A DNA stretch of 64,000 nt, from positions 2,356,001 to 2,420,000 of the forward strand of contig JAHRBS010000002.1 in the NCBI GenBank assembly GCA_024305745.1, read 5' to 3'. The notes under the pieces are model-generated. The model was given only the letters and a program-made list of their open reading frames with translations, did no database searches and was not told the DNA's origin. Below are positions 20,893 through 32,351 of this stretch, in pieces. The stretch comes from Polyporus tsugae (taxonomy: Eukaryota > Basidiomycota > Agaricomycetes > Polyporales > Polyporaceae). The translations under genes were made by a program, and so were the position numbers. How positions within the stretch are numbered: the first letter of the stretch is position 1; every line of letters starts with the position of its first letter.

Positions 20893-21944
20893 CCCGGTGA
20901 AAAGTCCCTAGGGCAGGTTTCGGCGAGAAATGGCAAAATTGGCAAACGCCATATGAGATATGGCAGGTTCAGGCCAATTTCACCGGCGGGCGCTACCTGC
21001 CCAATTTGGACGTGTCTTGACCGAGTTCGATCCTGCTCCAGCCTCTTTGCTTCGCTGTCTCGTTCCAGCGCAAGAATGCGGATGCTTGACTTCAATCTGA
21101 CTTGTTGCAAGTTTTAAGAATGCATGCATGCGGCGTGCGTGCTTGCTTGAGACTAGCTTCTGCGTCTTGTTTCGTCTTGCAGCCCCCCCGCCATTGCAAA
21201 GCCCGTGCCCGGACCACCATCCCGCCTTTCCTGTCGCGATCGAACTTTTCCCCGACTGACCATATAAAGACGGCTTCTTGTCGCGATTCCCTCTTGTTGC
21301 CTCTTGTTCCCTCCCATCACCTTGGTCCCGGACTTCCCTCCATCTCTTCTGCTCCCGCTGGGTATATGCAGTTACCCGATATCCCCCAGGGCCGACGGCA
21401 CAATACAAGGTGGGTAGTGATAGACTCGGGTTCTCGCGGTGCTCTGATGAGCTTCTTGGGACACGCAGCTCGCGGTGAATGTTCGGGTGGCGCATACAGT
21501 GAGTTCTCTCTTCGTTGGTGCATATATGCGTGTTGAGAGGGTTTTGACGTCAGCACATCGAGCCGGGCTCGGGTCAACGGTGGAATTCGGAGGCAGGCCG
21601 ACGTTCGCGACAACCATGAGCTGGGCTAGACCGCGGCCGCGGCCGCGGTAGCGTCACGGTATTGCGTAGCTAGTACTACTATTACCACTGTATTATATTG
21701 TATTGGAAGCCATTAATCGCATCTGCATTCCCTGGGCTACTATTCGCGCGATCCTGAGTAGGATACATCCTAAATATAGAGACCACAGATTCCGCCATAT
21801 ATTGCCCGAAATCGCAGATTTTGGAAGAAAGTGCCAGACGAAAAATATGCTATACGGTAAAATTTGAGGCGATATATGGCGATTGTCGCTCCGTAAGAAT
21901 TTGCCATACCTCGGCAGATTCTGCCCTAGCGACTTTTCACCGGG
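20893..21944. mobile_element. Non-autonomous DNA transposon (1052 bp, 7-bp target duplication)
   Basis: Ends CCCGGTGAAAAGTC and its inverse GACTTTTCACCGGG. The inverted repeat extends over about 24 bases with one mismatch. TCTCAAC flanks both ends (20886-20892 and 21945-21951). ATGGCA-type motifs recur near both ends. No transposase is encoded. The interior holds frames of up to 171 residues without recognisable family. A short GC palindrome made of CCGCGG units lies near 21632-21649. Confidence 0.8.
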
Positions 21945-22309
21945 TCTCAACCCCACAGCGTTGAAGAAGTGGTGAGCATTTGGAGGAGGTGTGATAGTTG
22001 CCACTGGCACTGCGAGAGTCCAACCTTGGTTGACCGACCGAACTGACTCAACACCTCCAGGCGAGCGTGGGAATTGCCGTCAAATCCGCGCAGCGGCTTC
22101 GTTGACGCGCGGCAGAACGAGTCCCGTCTCCTTCTTTTGAAGTTGCTACACCGGTACCTCAGATCTCCTGAGAGAGCAAGAGTGACAGATCGTGTCCAGC
22201 GTCGTCACAGAAGCGGGGCATGTCGCACCTTTCCTGGACCACATCGACGCTAGTTCCCTGTAGTACGTTCTGGTCACCTATGCGACGGCCCTGAGAGGAA
22301 TCCTAGGCC

Positions 22310-22690
22310 TTACCGTGAACCACCCACACTTCTCGCAAGTTGACAGGCAGCGCCCATGTCCTATTCTGTTCGCTCTACGCTTCCCGAATATCCGGGGACT
22401 GCGTTCGCCCAACGCCCACGAAGGAAGGAAGAGGAGCTTAGACGCCAAACCGCAATTTCCACACGCCGTCGCAAACTCAGAGGGCCACACCAACGGATGA
22501 ATGGCGTGGAGCGGTAGTAGTTCTGCAAGCGCTGCATGCATGTACTGCCAGTGTCTGCCCAGGCTCAGGCTTTTTGCCCCCACGCTCGAAGGTGCGTTCC
22601 GAGCCACCACTCCCGTTAAGAGCGGAGCATGACTCACACAGTGACCACCCACGATTATCGCTGTCATCCACAATTCGACCGCCCGACGTG
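22310..22690 (-). repeat. Dispersed repeat of about 370 bp, copy 1
   Basis: On the minus strand it runs from CACGTCGGGCGGTCGAATTG to GCGAGAAGTGTGGGTGG. The same start and end blocks occur at 42044-42410 (plus strand), and a more decayed copy at 26320-26690 (minus strand). It directly abuts the truncated P450 relic. The nature of the repeat is unknown; no inverted ends or target duplication could be found. Confidence 0.65.
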
Positions 22691-23814
22691 CCGCATGCGC
22701 TCAGCGTCCTGGAGGGGTACGAGCTCCACCACGCGACGGCGGAATGCCGGTGTTCCGATGGTCACCAGTATCGGGAGAAGTATACGAATGAGATGGACTT
22801 CATCATCTGGGGACTACGCGCGACATATCATTAGGATCCTGAAAGAGCCCCCCTCCTCACGAATGGGAGAATGCACTCACAAGAACGATTTGACAGCTGT
22901 CACGAACTCATCAGGCTCGTCGCTTGTGAAGTCATCGAAGGTGCGGCCGAAGCCGACCTGACCGACGATCTCCAACGTTGTACGCCCCATCCACGAGAGT
23001 ATATCCAGTTCGGCACTACTGCCCGTCTGACCACTGTTAGCCCGCAAACGTTCAATAATCGCATCCTGGGCCTTGAGGACACCGCGTCGGACTCAGCCCG
23101 GTCTGAGACAATGATACAAGAGCGGACAAACCTGATGCGTCACTTGGTAGAACAGGGGTACCATCTCACGGAGATGTTTCGTAGAGAAGACGGGGTTCAG
23201 CATCTTGCGCTATCGTCTGTACTGTTCGCCTGAGAGCATAAATGATGTTAGGGCCAAATACTCCTGATCACTACACGACGCACCTTCTGCCAGTGGCGAA
23301 GAGCCCGCCGGGTCAGACCAAGATCCGCATGGTCCTGTATTGGGCGCTGAGAGTTCGTCCAATTGGGGTACCGTACGACAAACTCACAAGAGGGGCTCGA
23401 GATAGTAATTCTGGTCCTCGACGAACAGCGAGGGTAGCGCCTCTGTATCCCATATCTGAACCCATTTCGCCTGAGAGTCCCGTTCCTCGGACCAGGTAAG
23501 CACCTCGGTCGGGAGTTAAAAGGAGCTCGAGTCAAGGACGCACCCCGAATAATCCGTACAGCCTGGATACACGACCATATTCCGTGCATTTTGAGCGCGA
23601 TACTCCCAGCAGTCGCGAGCCACGAATTCCTTCAAGTTGCCTGTGTATATATGAGAACAAAGCGTTCGAGGGTTCGGCTCGTTCGCCACTCACCGCTGAG
23701 CCATGCCGTCCGCGGGGGACCGGGCAAGTTGTCCAAGCTGGATTTTCCGCCACGAATTCGCCGGATGCTCCAAGAGGTAAGAACGAACAGGGAGATCGCG
23801 ATATATTGTGCCAT
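22691..23814 (-). pseudogene. Cytochrome P450, N-terminal half, decayed
   Basis: Minus-strand blocks typical of basidiomycete P450s appear in order. First is a membrane anchor and proline hinge, MAQYIAISLFVLTSWS...NLPGPP. Next are YGRVSRLYGLFG, FVEDQNYYLEPLL, RKMLNPVFSTKHLREMV, and ILSWMGRTTLEIVGQVGFGR, then DDEVHLIRILLPILV. A one-base frame change lies between NLKEFVARD and YGRVSRL (near 23600). An in-frame TAG at 23210-23212 replaces the usual Gln of the RRQRKML block, and another stop precedes PGGLF. The I helix, ExxR and heme-binding region are absent; the sequence runs into a dispersed repeat. The product could not bind heme. It was a membrane-anchored monooxygenase before decay. Confidence 0.82.
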
Positions 23815-24417
23815 GGTTCCCGCGGCCGAGACCACAACCTGCTGAAGTGCAGATCGGGAGCGAGAAGGGTGGACGTGACGAATAGAGGATGTGCACCCAA
23901 TACTCTTCCGGATAAGGAGCTCCCTATCGAGCGAACGCAGTACTTGTGTGTGTTGACTTATCGTATTCTTGCTTTGAGGCCCGAGGGTGGCGGAAGAGTT
24001 GTTCACGAGCGTGCTGTCAGACGGCGCTCATGAGTCATACATCATCCGTAGCTGACACGTGGCGCATCGTCCAAACATTCAAGTTCAAGTCACAACCGGC
24101 GCGTACGTTCTAGGACTGAAAGCGGACAGAGTGAGGATACCAGTTAGAAACGAGGACTAACGTCATGAAGTTAGGTACGTACTGCAAGCTGTTCTACCCT
24201 GAACTTTAGTGCTTCATATCTAGCGTTGTTCGACTAACTCCGCGCATGCCGTAGGCGTTAAAGGCAGTAATGCGATGTGCTACGCTCAGCAAAACGGGGT
24301 TTGAAACACTCATAGCTATCGACGTGGTTCGCGAAGTATGACCCCGTGCACAAACACGATTGGTCCTTTTGGAGATGATGGCGCTCGACAGGTTGTGCCG
24401 GAGGATGTGGGCAAGGA
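23815..24417. other. Intergenic, no gene recognised
   Basis: About 600 bp upstream of the P450 relic. No frame with recognisable similarity and no clear promoter element. Confidence 0.45.
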
Positions 24418-24461
24418 GTATCGCCGTCTTGAATGAAGAGACTTATTCAATACGATGATAC
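24418..24461 (-). repeat. 44-nt palindrome, distal unit near DUF6534 copy C
   Basis: Imperfect inverted repeat running from GTATCGCCG to GATGATAC, able to fold into a long hairpin with a short A/T loop. It pairs with 24538-24581, 76 bp away, and matches 46050-46093. Confidence 0.8.
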
Positions 24462-24537
24462 TACGAGCACAGGACCTCCCTTTGGAGAACAGTACCCAAG
24501 GCTCCACGCGCGAGTCACCAGGGAGCGCGGATATGGA

Positions 24538-24581
24538 GTAACACCGCTTTGAATAAAATGATTTAGTCAAAGCGATGATAC
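24538..24581 (-). repeat. 44-nt palindrome, proximal unit near DUF6534 copy C
   Basis: Runs from GTAACACCGC to GCGATGATAC, same length and design as its partner. Its near edge is 234 bp beyond the position equivalent to the stop codon of copy C (24816). Copy F shows the same distance to its own proximal palindrome. Confidence 0.8.
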
Positions 24582-24815
24582 TGACTACCCGCCTTCTTGT
24601 ATGGTAGGGTGAGAGATTGAAGTAATCAGCGATGACGGACGGAAAGGAAAGAAGCATTTGGGAGTATGATACATACTTAACGACGCAATGTACAAGCAAG
24701 ATACATGGGGATACATGGGACCGTCTGCCTTCCACGCGACTTCCACCTCTGTGAAACACATCGCCGTCATCAAGAAACAACGATACATCTCCGCCGACGG
24801 AAATGCTCGTATCTC

Positions 24816-25410
24816 CTAGGCTTGCCCACCTAGGTCCTTCAATATCCTGGACGTAGAAAGTTTGGTTTGCCCATCAAGGTCGATTTTACGATATTGAGGA
24901 CTAAATCGGTCGAAGTAGTCGATTCCACACCTGCCACTTTCCATCAGCGTCAGAGCCGATCTAGCACATCCGCAAGCGTACCCACCCCCACACGATAGGC
25001 TGGGCTGTGTGCTGTCGCCGCATGGCCACGATTCGTATGCTAACCGAACCGTTCGTGGCGCAAAAAAGGCGGGCTGGCGGATGCGGGCTGGCGGATATTC
25101 ACGCGACAACGGGCATGCTTGCGTACGCTGGCTAGTGAGCCATCTACATCAGTGCGATAGCCCCATAACTAGACACGAACAGGCGCACTCTTGATACCCG
25201 CGATCCCGACACCGACTCAAACGGAGATTCCACTTTGAATGGAGGCCAAATTCCACGAGAGGAACGGCCCGCGTGTCGTATGGTACATCAGAGAGGTGAA
25301 CGTGCCAAGGAAACTCGTCCGAAGGGTGGTATTCAAGGGACCGTGAGGAGTTAGACCGACGCACCTGTGGCCACCTCAGTTCTGTCAGCTAATGTCACCA
25401 CCTTGTCGGT
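24816..25410 (-). pseudogene. DUF6534 copy C, internally deleted relic
   Basis: On the minus strand, 25410-25300 aligns at nucleotide level with the first exon of copies B and F (GACAGAACTGAGGTGGCCAC versus AACGGAACTGAGGTATCCAC), ending in CTCTGATG near the donor. The central exons are missing. Sequence then resembles the GTK donor region (ATCAAGAGTGCGCCTG) and the tail of the last exon (GTGGAATCGACTACTTCGACC versus GTTGAGTCGACCGCTCCGACC), up to TAG at 24816. Frames are broken. About 1.5 kb of coding region has been lost. The 3' flank, including the palindrome pair, is preserved. Confidence 0.72.
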
Positions 25411-26319
25411 AAATAGAGGGACCGTACAACCGAAAACACCACAAAAGGGTGCAGAGCCCAACTTGCATGGGGTGCCGAGACGAGGGCAATCACGGCAATG
25501 CAGGACGCCCCACTGCAACTCGAAATGCTGAGAGTATCAAAGATCGTGCACTGCGGACATACCGTACGGACTAGTTGCAATAGCGGATGACAGTCGAGCA
25601 GTTGCAGGATATTTCAGATTATGAGGGCTAATGTGGTAAATCGTGGCACTCACGCTTGGCGACAGCTGAAGTACCGCCCAGGTCTACATGGTGTCACTTG
25701 TTGCAGCACCAGATATTGGTCTCCAGAAATATGCTACAGTAAAGCAGTGTTGAGGAGGAAGTGGTTGAGTGTTCAGGGCCAGCAACATGAGAGTACGGTG
25801 GCGGCCAAAATTAATGGCAAGCGGAAGGGAGGGCATGGGAAATCCTTTGGAGTCGCTGAACCTTTCGCTTAGGCGGCGTACAGACGTTCAGGCTCTTGTT
25901 TCTCTCCATCCACCAGTCGGTCCCATCGCGAACTATGAAGATCTCCGCTGTATTTTCTCTCATTCACAACTTGTTCACAGCTCTTAAAAACCCCTCTCTG
26001 CAGATTGCACTTCCTCAGGCTTCGTCCGTGCTGATGGCACGCACCAGCCGAAACGCGGCACGATAGGCCCTAGGGCACGATACGGTTCTGAGGTGCGTTC
26101 GTCGCACGCATCCGGTATTCTCTCATTCGATTGCGGTAGGTGCCATTGGCTCTCGACACAAGCAGGGCAGCCAGCGCCCCAGCTGACCCCGAGTACTTGT
26201 GGTTCTCCCCGGAGTCTTCACGGAAGGCAACCTTGTTGCTCATCGACATCTCCCGCACCACATCAATATCAGAGCTTGTGGCCTCGCTCTACTGTCACGT
26301 GGCAAGAGGCACAGGTCCT
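25411..26319. other. Upstream region of copy C and unassigned sequence
   Basis: The first 170 bp on the minus strand probably correspond to the former promoter of copy C. The remainder shows overlapping frames with no recognised family. Confidence 0.35.
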
Positions 26320-26690
26320 ATCAGCGTCACGAACTACCCACACTCTCGCCGACAATGCCGCAGTGGCCACGCCATGCCCATCGCGCTCCCCGGAATACCT
26401 CAAGACAGAGTTCGACCATCAGCACCCGCGAATGGCCAAGGGATTCTCGGGCCCCGAATGTCGGCATGCTGCAGTGGTGAGGTGAGTACCGAGTCAAGTA
26501 CTACGGCAGTGTGGCACACGGCGGCGGTTCTACAGGCAGTGCGTGCTTCTGCTTCGTCGTCGTCGTTCTCTTCTCCATTACGCTTGCAGACGCACCCCGT
26601 GCCTCCCCTGTGCGCCAGCGAAGAGTGCAGTATGACTCACTCAGACACCCACGCTCAACTACAATTGACGTCTGGTGTGTTCGAAACCGC
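26320..26690 (-). repeat. Dispersed repeat of about 370 bp, copy 3 (decayed)
   Basis: Plus-strand blocks CTACCCACACTCTCGC near 26334, GCGGTTCTACAGGCAGTGCG near 26524 and ATGACTCACTCAGACACCCA near 26631 lie in the same order as CCACCCACACTTCTCGC, GTAGTTCTGCAAGCGCTGCA and ATGACTCACACAGTGACCAC in copy 1. Spacing is similar. Confidence 0.5.
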
Positions 26691-27540
26691 GCTCTGAATA
26701 TGTCACGAGTCTCCCCCCGAGTTGCTAGATGCATCATGTCTGTGCTCTCCGCGCATCAGAAGTCGCGATGCACCGTAGAGCATTCACATACGAGCGCGCC
26801 GGCGAAGAGGCATCCGGAAAATGCTCATAGAAGTCTTCATAGATACGAAACCCTCCTGGGCGGTCAGCACTGAGCAGTCAGACACTCACGCCTCAAACAT
26901 ACGCACTCGATGATTAAAGTTCAATACGTCCGTCGAACGTGCAATCGCTCGCGTACGAAACTTCTCTGATACTAACAACTGCCTGTGCAGACAGCCTCTC
27001 CTGCACTCCACCCGGCGTACACGTACATGTCCAACTTAGATAGACCACCGCCCCCTAATCCCCTCACGCATACGAACCGTCATATCTGGTATTCTTGGTG
27101 TATCTTTTTTGCTACCACACGGCGTGCAGCTGTCCCACACGCTGTACCCCATGAAGCGAAAGCCAACTTCCTGGGCTTGGTTCCAACTTCTGACACGGTC
27201 GTTTAAGCATACTATGTAGCATTGGTCTCTCGATCATCTGTCTGGCGGTCGAACTTGGGTCGAACTGACTTGAGGATGAAATTAAATGGCAAACGCAATT
27301 CGGTTATCGCGTAGTAAGGCGGTGGCAATTGGTACCCGTGGTGCTTCGTATTTACATTACGACACACGTTCTCTCTAGAACTTGTGCCAAAGACAAGATA
27401 TACCTCCTCGCACATCATTTGATAGTACTCGAGAGAGGCGGTGATTACAGATGTCACCATATATCGAACGGACAACACTGAGATCTGAGGCCAGAGGTTG
27501 TATGCGCAACCACAAGAACATGTCAAGCACCAGAGAATAG
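26691..27540. other. Intergenic, no gene recognised
   Basis: No exon chain could be built. No remnant of upstream DUF6534 exons was found before the fragment at 27541, so copy D seems to have been truncated at or near an exon border. Confidence 0.4.
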
Positions 27541-28085
27541 TACGCCAACTCCCTGCTAGCCGTGTATGCCAAATTGATCCAAGTCCCCATCCGAGACCAC
27601 TCGACAGTTCCAGCTAACCCGCCCTTCCTCTTCCAGGCTCAACTCCCATCGCTCCCTGATCGACAAGGGCCTCTAGGGCTTTGAGACGGGCTCGTTCGGG
27701 CTGCAAGTCATGGACGACTCGGAGCGCGACGCCGTGCGCCCGCTCGACTTCAAAAAGACGCTTCAACTGCGCTCGGACCCCCCGAGCGGCGCCGCCCGCG
27801 CCCGCGCGGACACCCCAAACCCGAAGGTGACGGGCCCTCCGTGCGTCTCCTTCTTCCCCGCGCCTGACGCTCCGGATTGGATAGGTCGCAGACAGGGTGA
27901 TCAACATCAAGGTGACGACAGAGACGTTCGTGGACATCCCCCCGCCCCATATGCATTCGAGCTCGAGCTCCCTGCATGGGCACCGCCGGAACGGAGAGCA
28001 GACGCGGTGCGGGAGTGGGAGCGGGAGCGGGGCGAGCTTCCTCGCGGGCGCCGATGATCATTCCGACGCCAGCGAGTCCGTCTGA
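27541..28085 (+). pseudogene. DUF6534 copy D, 3' terminal fragment
   Basis: Three exon remnants: 27541-27563 (YANSLLAV), 27637 to about 27857 (LNSHRSLIDKG, then GFETGSFGLQVMD, then RPLDFKKTLQL), and 27885-28085 (VADRVINIKVTTETFVDIPP). They align with the last three exons of copy E. An in-frame TAG follows IDKGL at about 27674-27676, and the splice between the second and third remnants no longer keeps frame. All transmembrane segments are missing. It is a relic of a duplicated gene closest to copies A and E. Confidence 0.8.
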
Positions 28086-28611
28086 CAGAGCGTCCGATGG
28101 CCTCGGGCGAAGGTGAACTGTGTTCGCCCGTGTGTGGGGGTTCTCTTCGCGAAGGCTGTGGCAGCTGTTTGAAGTGTGAGATTGAGGGTTGTGGATTGCG
28201 GATACAAAGTGAGATTTGTGCAAGGCACCGTATTATATCTGTCCTGTACGCCATGCACTGCTATTATTTCAAGCGCAAGCTGTCAGGATACGCACGCACA
28301 CGCAGGAATTGTCAGCTCGTTCGACATTCATCTCATCTTTCACCCCCGGAAGTTGAGCGGCGGGCAGCCGAGGAGCCTGAGTGGCACACATCAATCTCCT
28401 TCTGTCCGGGACGGGAGCATCGGGTATATTAGGTCACTACCTATGCCGAAACCGCAATCGAGGAGCATACAAGGTTCAAGAAGCTATATCTACAAAGCCC
28501 GAGTCTACGTCTTCGCGGTTTCTTGTCCACAGAACTCGAGTAGCCGTTGGCGTGGCCGGCCCAAGTCGCACAGCCAGTCACCACTCAGTCGGTCACCACC
28601 CCCCACAGCTC
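28086..28611. other. Intergenic between copy D and a P450
   Basis: About 530 bp between two converging 3' ends. Overlapping frames here and in the P450 3' exons are shadows; nothing else is recognised. Confidence 0.5.
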
Positions 28612-30933
28612 TCACTGGGGCCGCGGCGCAAACGTCAACCTGCACTCTCTCGCCGCCGGCTGAACCATCTGCGCGCATCCCAAAAAAAGCCACAAACCCC
28701 GCGAGCGGGACGCACACAAAGTGTGCCCAGAGAAGGCACGATCAGCAACTTGTTGCTTGTCGTTCCGCATGGAAAATGAACGAAGACTCACAAACGCATC
28801 CCTGGGCGCCATTGTGGTTTCGCTCGTCTCGCGGGGATCCGCTGACAGATCGAAGTTGAGCACGAGCGCCGTGAGTGTCGCGCGGAAGACGATCTGCGCT
28901 TGGTAGCGGCCGGGGCACGCGCGCGTGCCGGCGCCGAACGGCATCAGGTGCTGCGACATCCTGCAATTTGCGCGTCAGCCCGCTACCCTCAGGACACCGC
29001 TCAGGGACAGTCGAAGAGGGAAGGGGGCGGAGGACAGAGGGCGGCCACCACAGCGGAGATGGGGGAGAAGGGGAAGGGGAAGGGTGTCACACCGTACAAA
29101 GTACTCACTTTGCGAGCCGCTCTCCATCGTCCGGGTGGCATGGGAGCCAGCGCTCGGGACAGAACGATTCGGGGGAGGGGAAGACGTCCGGGTCGCGGTG
29201 CATGCTCCACGCCTGCGTGCCCACGATCGTGCCAGGGGGTATCTGGAAGCCGAGGATGTCGAGCGCGTCGCCACGGCCAACCTTATCCGGGACGACGCGC
29301 TCGAGCAGCGCGGAGACCGCGCCGTACATCCGGAAACCTGCGTGAGGGGGAGCACAAAGTGTCAGTCCGTGCGCGCGCACAAGCCACGAATGCCAATCAG
29401 CCATCAGCTTTACGCCGCCGGTGTGGGCACCGCGGTGATGTATGTACCTTCGCTGAGAAACGCGCCCAGGTACGGCTGCTCCCCGAGGATGCTGTAGTCG
29501 GGGATCATCCGGCGGTCGGGGATCACCTCGTCGAGCTCGTCGCGCAGGCGCTGGACGACATCGGGGCGGCGGCTGAGTTCCCAGAGCATGAATCCGAATG
29601 TCGCAGCCGAGGTGTCCACGCCGGCGACGCTGAATGTGGCCAAGACAGTGTTGGTAAGACGTCGTAGCGGGATGCGGCAATAAATGAAATCGGGACGTAC
29701 AGATGGGAGATGGATTCCGACACGATGTCCTGGTCGGACAGGGCGTCCTTCGACCCTGACATCGGTTGCGCTAGCATGCGTAGCATGAGAGGCGTTGGCT
29801 TGTCAGAAACGCTCAAGCATCGGTCCGGTTGTGGTGGGTCTGCCTGCAACTCATGTAGACGCTGCCTGACGAACTAGACCCGATGTCAGTATGTCGCAGC
29901 AATCCGCACCGGACATAACTAAAGACACGCACCGACGCCAGGATACTGTCCGACTGGTAGATGCCCTTCCAGCGCGTGTGGGGCAGATATGCGAGAGCTG
30001 ACCAAAGAAGGGACGGAACGGTGCTGTGCTGGGGTTCAGAAAGTATGACTTCAGAGGCAGAAACGGTGCTGCAGTTACAAGAGCATACCAAGATTGCCCG
30101 GAGGAAGAAATCGCGGACAGCGCCGCAAACGGGGTCCTTCACGTTAGATGCGAGGTTGTTGAGTGCGAGGGGGGCCATCCCGAACACGGTCGTCCGTATG
30201 ATGTCGACCAGTAGATGGCGGAGGGTATGAATGCAGTCCACTGAGCCTGGCGGTTGTATCTCCAGGACCTACGCGGGATTTCGAAAAAAGGGCTAATTGA
30301 TTAAATGTTCGCAGTTAATACGGAGGTATCCTTCTCACCTCAACTAGTCGGGTTACGCATTCCTTGATGTGCGACTGAAAGCGAACACTGTGGGACATTG
30401 CATAGTGAGAAGCGAAGGTCTTCCGCCTCATATTATGTTCGACCTCAGAGAGTGACGTCATACTAATACAAACAATTGATTTAAGGGCAGGAGAAGGGGG
30501 GAAGAGACGCTTACGAGTGGTCGTGATCGTCGCTATGGCCGGTCAAGCAAGTCAGTAGTCAGAAGCTGGGGTCAAGACGGAAGGACACGTACGCCATTAA
30601 AGCCTTGTAAAATGTGCTCTTCTCCAACCTATGCAAACAATAGACATTCTTCATCGCGACCCGGTCGCAGAATACAACTCTCCTGGGGCCAACTCGGACA
30701 ATAGGACCGTAGCGCGCGAAGAGGGAGTGGAGGGTGTTGCATTGGATGAATCTTGCCGCGACGATGAGGATGTATGTGTCCGAGATGGCGGCGTACCAGG
30801 GGCCAGGGATACCAGAGAGCGGAGAGAAATAGATGTTATATACCACGGTTGCGCCTTTATAGGCAGCATAAAACCAGAGCAGCCCAACGAGCACCCCCGC
30901 ATCTATCCCAGATAGAAGGTCGCACGGGACCAT
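28612..30933 (-). CDS. Cytochrome P450 monooxygenase
   Basis: Ten exons on the minus strand: 30933-30593, 30532-30515, 30462-30339, 30268-30089, 30028-29933, 29873-29701, 29629-29448, 29337-29109, 28960-28792 and 28659-28612. They sum to 1560 nt (519 aa) with frame kept throughout. Family members use NADPH-P450 reductase electrons to oxidise small molecules at the endoplasmic reticulum. Visible motifs are an N-terminal membrane anchor, the PGP hinge in GIPGPWYAA, the I-helix AGVDTSAATFG, the K-helix E-x-x-R in SEGFRMYGA, ERWLP, and the heme motif FGAGTRACPG with the iron-ligating Cys. The start at 30933 precedes the anchor. Exon 2 is only 18 nt (DDHDHS block) but is needed to keep frame. All catalytic elements are present, so the gene should be functional. 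The substrate cannot be inferred. Confidence 0.92.
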
Positions 30934-32343
30934 TGCCAGGGGATGGCTGAATAGTATATAGGGCAGGGGGAGGGGTCGGTAGAGGGAGAATGAGTGGACT
31001 GGATAGAAGAAAAGCGAGACGGGGTAGCCAGTGAGCGCCTGCTCGTTGTGGGCGCAAGGGGCAGGCGTGTGATCGTGCGAGCGATAGACCTACACCGACG
31101 GGGCAGGACCTCGAGATAGGCACTCCCACGAACGACCTCATGATAAGATCGCAGAGGTCGAGCTCTTCCAGGTGCATGCAAGGCACATATCTCGCCTCTA
31201 GAAATCGACCAATCGAACCAGAAGCAAGCCTGTGCATGTATCAACCCTCCGCCTACCCGAGACGGGAAACACGGTAAGTGCATGTCACAGACGGCCCGCA
31301 AAGGTATGCGGATGGATGGAGCGGACGCGCCGAGCAGTGCAGACTCGGGGCTGCCTGCCGCGCGACAACTAGCCATGAAACAATTTGCATGGTCGCTTCT
31401 CGCCCGCGAGGAACCCTGATGAGTGCTCATGCATATGGGGACACCCATCCCCGCCGAAACACCGTATCTTCATTGTCGGAAACCGACGGAGAGGACACGG
31501 GCGATGCTTCAGGGGAAGGGGAAGAGATGGAATGTGAAATTCCATCCGTACTGGGGGGGGGGGGGCACGGCATGATCTCGATGGTGAGGAGGGGAGAATA
31601 CGACTACTTAATGTATGACTGGCATGACTTTCCTTTCATCCATATGTACGACACAGTTCCCTTCATTGGACAACGATGCACATGTATGCATGGCAACGAG
31701 TCAACCAAGCGTCCGGCTACACGGAATGAGTCGGAATCATGCCTGTAGCTCGAGAACGGCGTCTGCAATGACGGGAAGTTGTAGAAGAGTGGCGCGGCTT
31801 CGTATATCCGACCCGATTGCACCCCATGACTGAATTGGAGCCCTATCCTTCAGAAGACACCTATCAAGGGCAGCAGCGTATCTTGGATTAGCCCGAGGGT
31901 CTGCGAGCCTATGGGAGAACAGGAAAGAAAAGTGCAGGCAATGAAAGACGCGGCTCCAGCAGGGAACAGAGAGAGAGTCTAGCAAGTAGGTAGGCCGATC
32001 TCCCAACACAATCAGAGCCTGTTGCGTTGGCTGACGCTGGGCGAGTTCTCCGGCGAGAAAGCGGAAGACCTGTCATGTCCGAAAGCTGAGACGGGGTGTC
32101 TTCAACCCCTGAGCGACTGCAGATGAGCATTGCGAGGATCACAGCCAAGAAACGGTACTCATTGCTGACGAGAGAAGAAGCGGAAGCGAGCGTACAGGGG
32201 AAGCAGAGGGAGAACACGACTCGTGCACACAACAACGCGCGGTCAAATTTCAATACACGTTTGTTTCCGCGATTCCCACACCTTCTAATTTCTAATCGAG
32301 TGTAAGCGCCAAATAAGACTTTCCATAAACGTCCATCTTTAGC
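30934..32343. other. Intergenic, no gene recognised
   Basis: 1.4 kb upstream of the P450, presumably holding its promoter. It contains a poly-G run at about 31552-31564. No coding chain was recognised. Confidence 0.45.
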
Positions 32344-32351
32344 CCAGCTCC
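32344..32351 (+). repeat. Target duplication CCAGCTCC (left copy)
   Basis: The same eight bases recur at 33286-33293, flanking the element between them. Confidence 0.88.
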
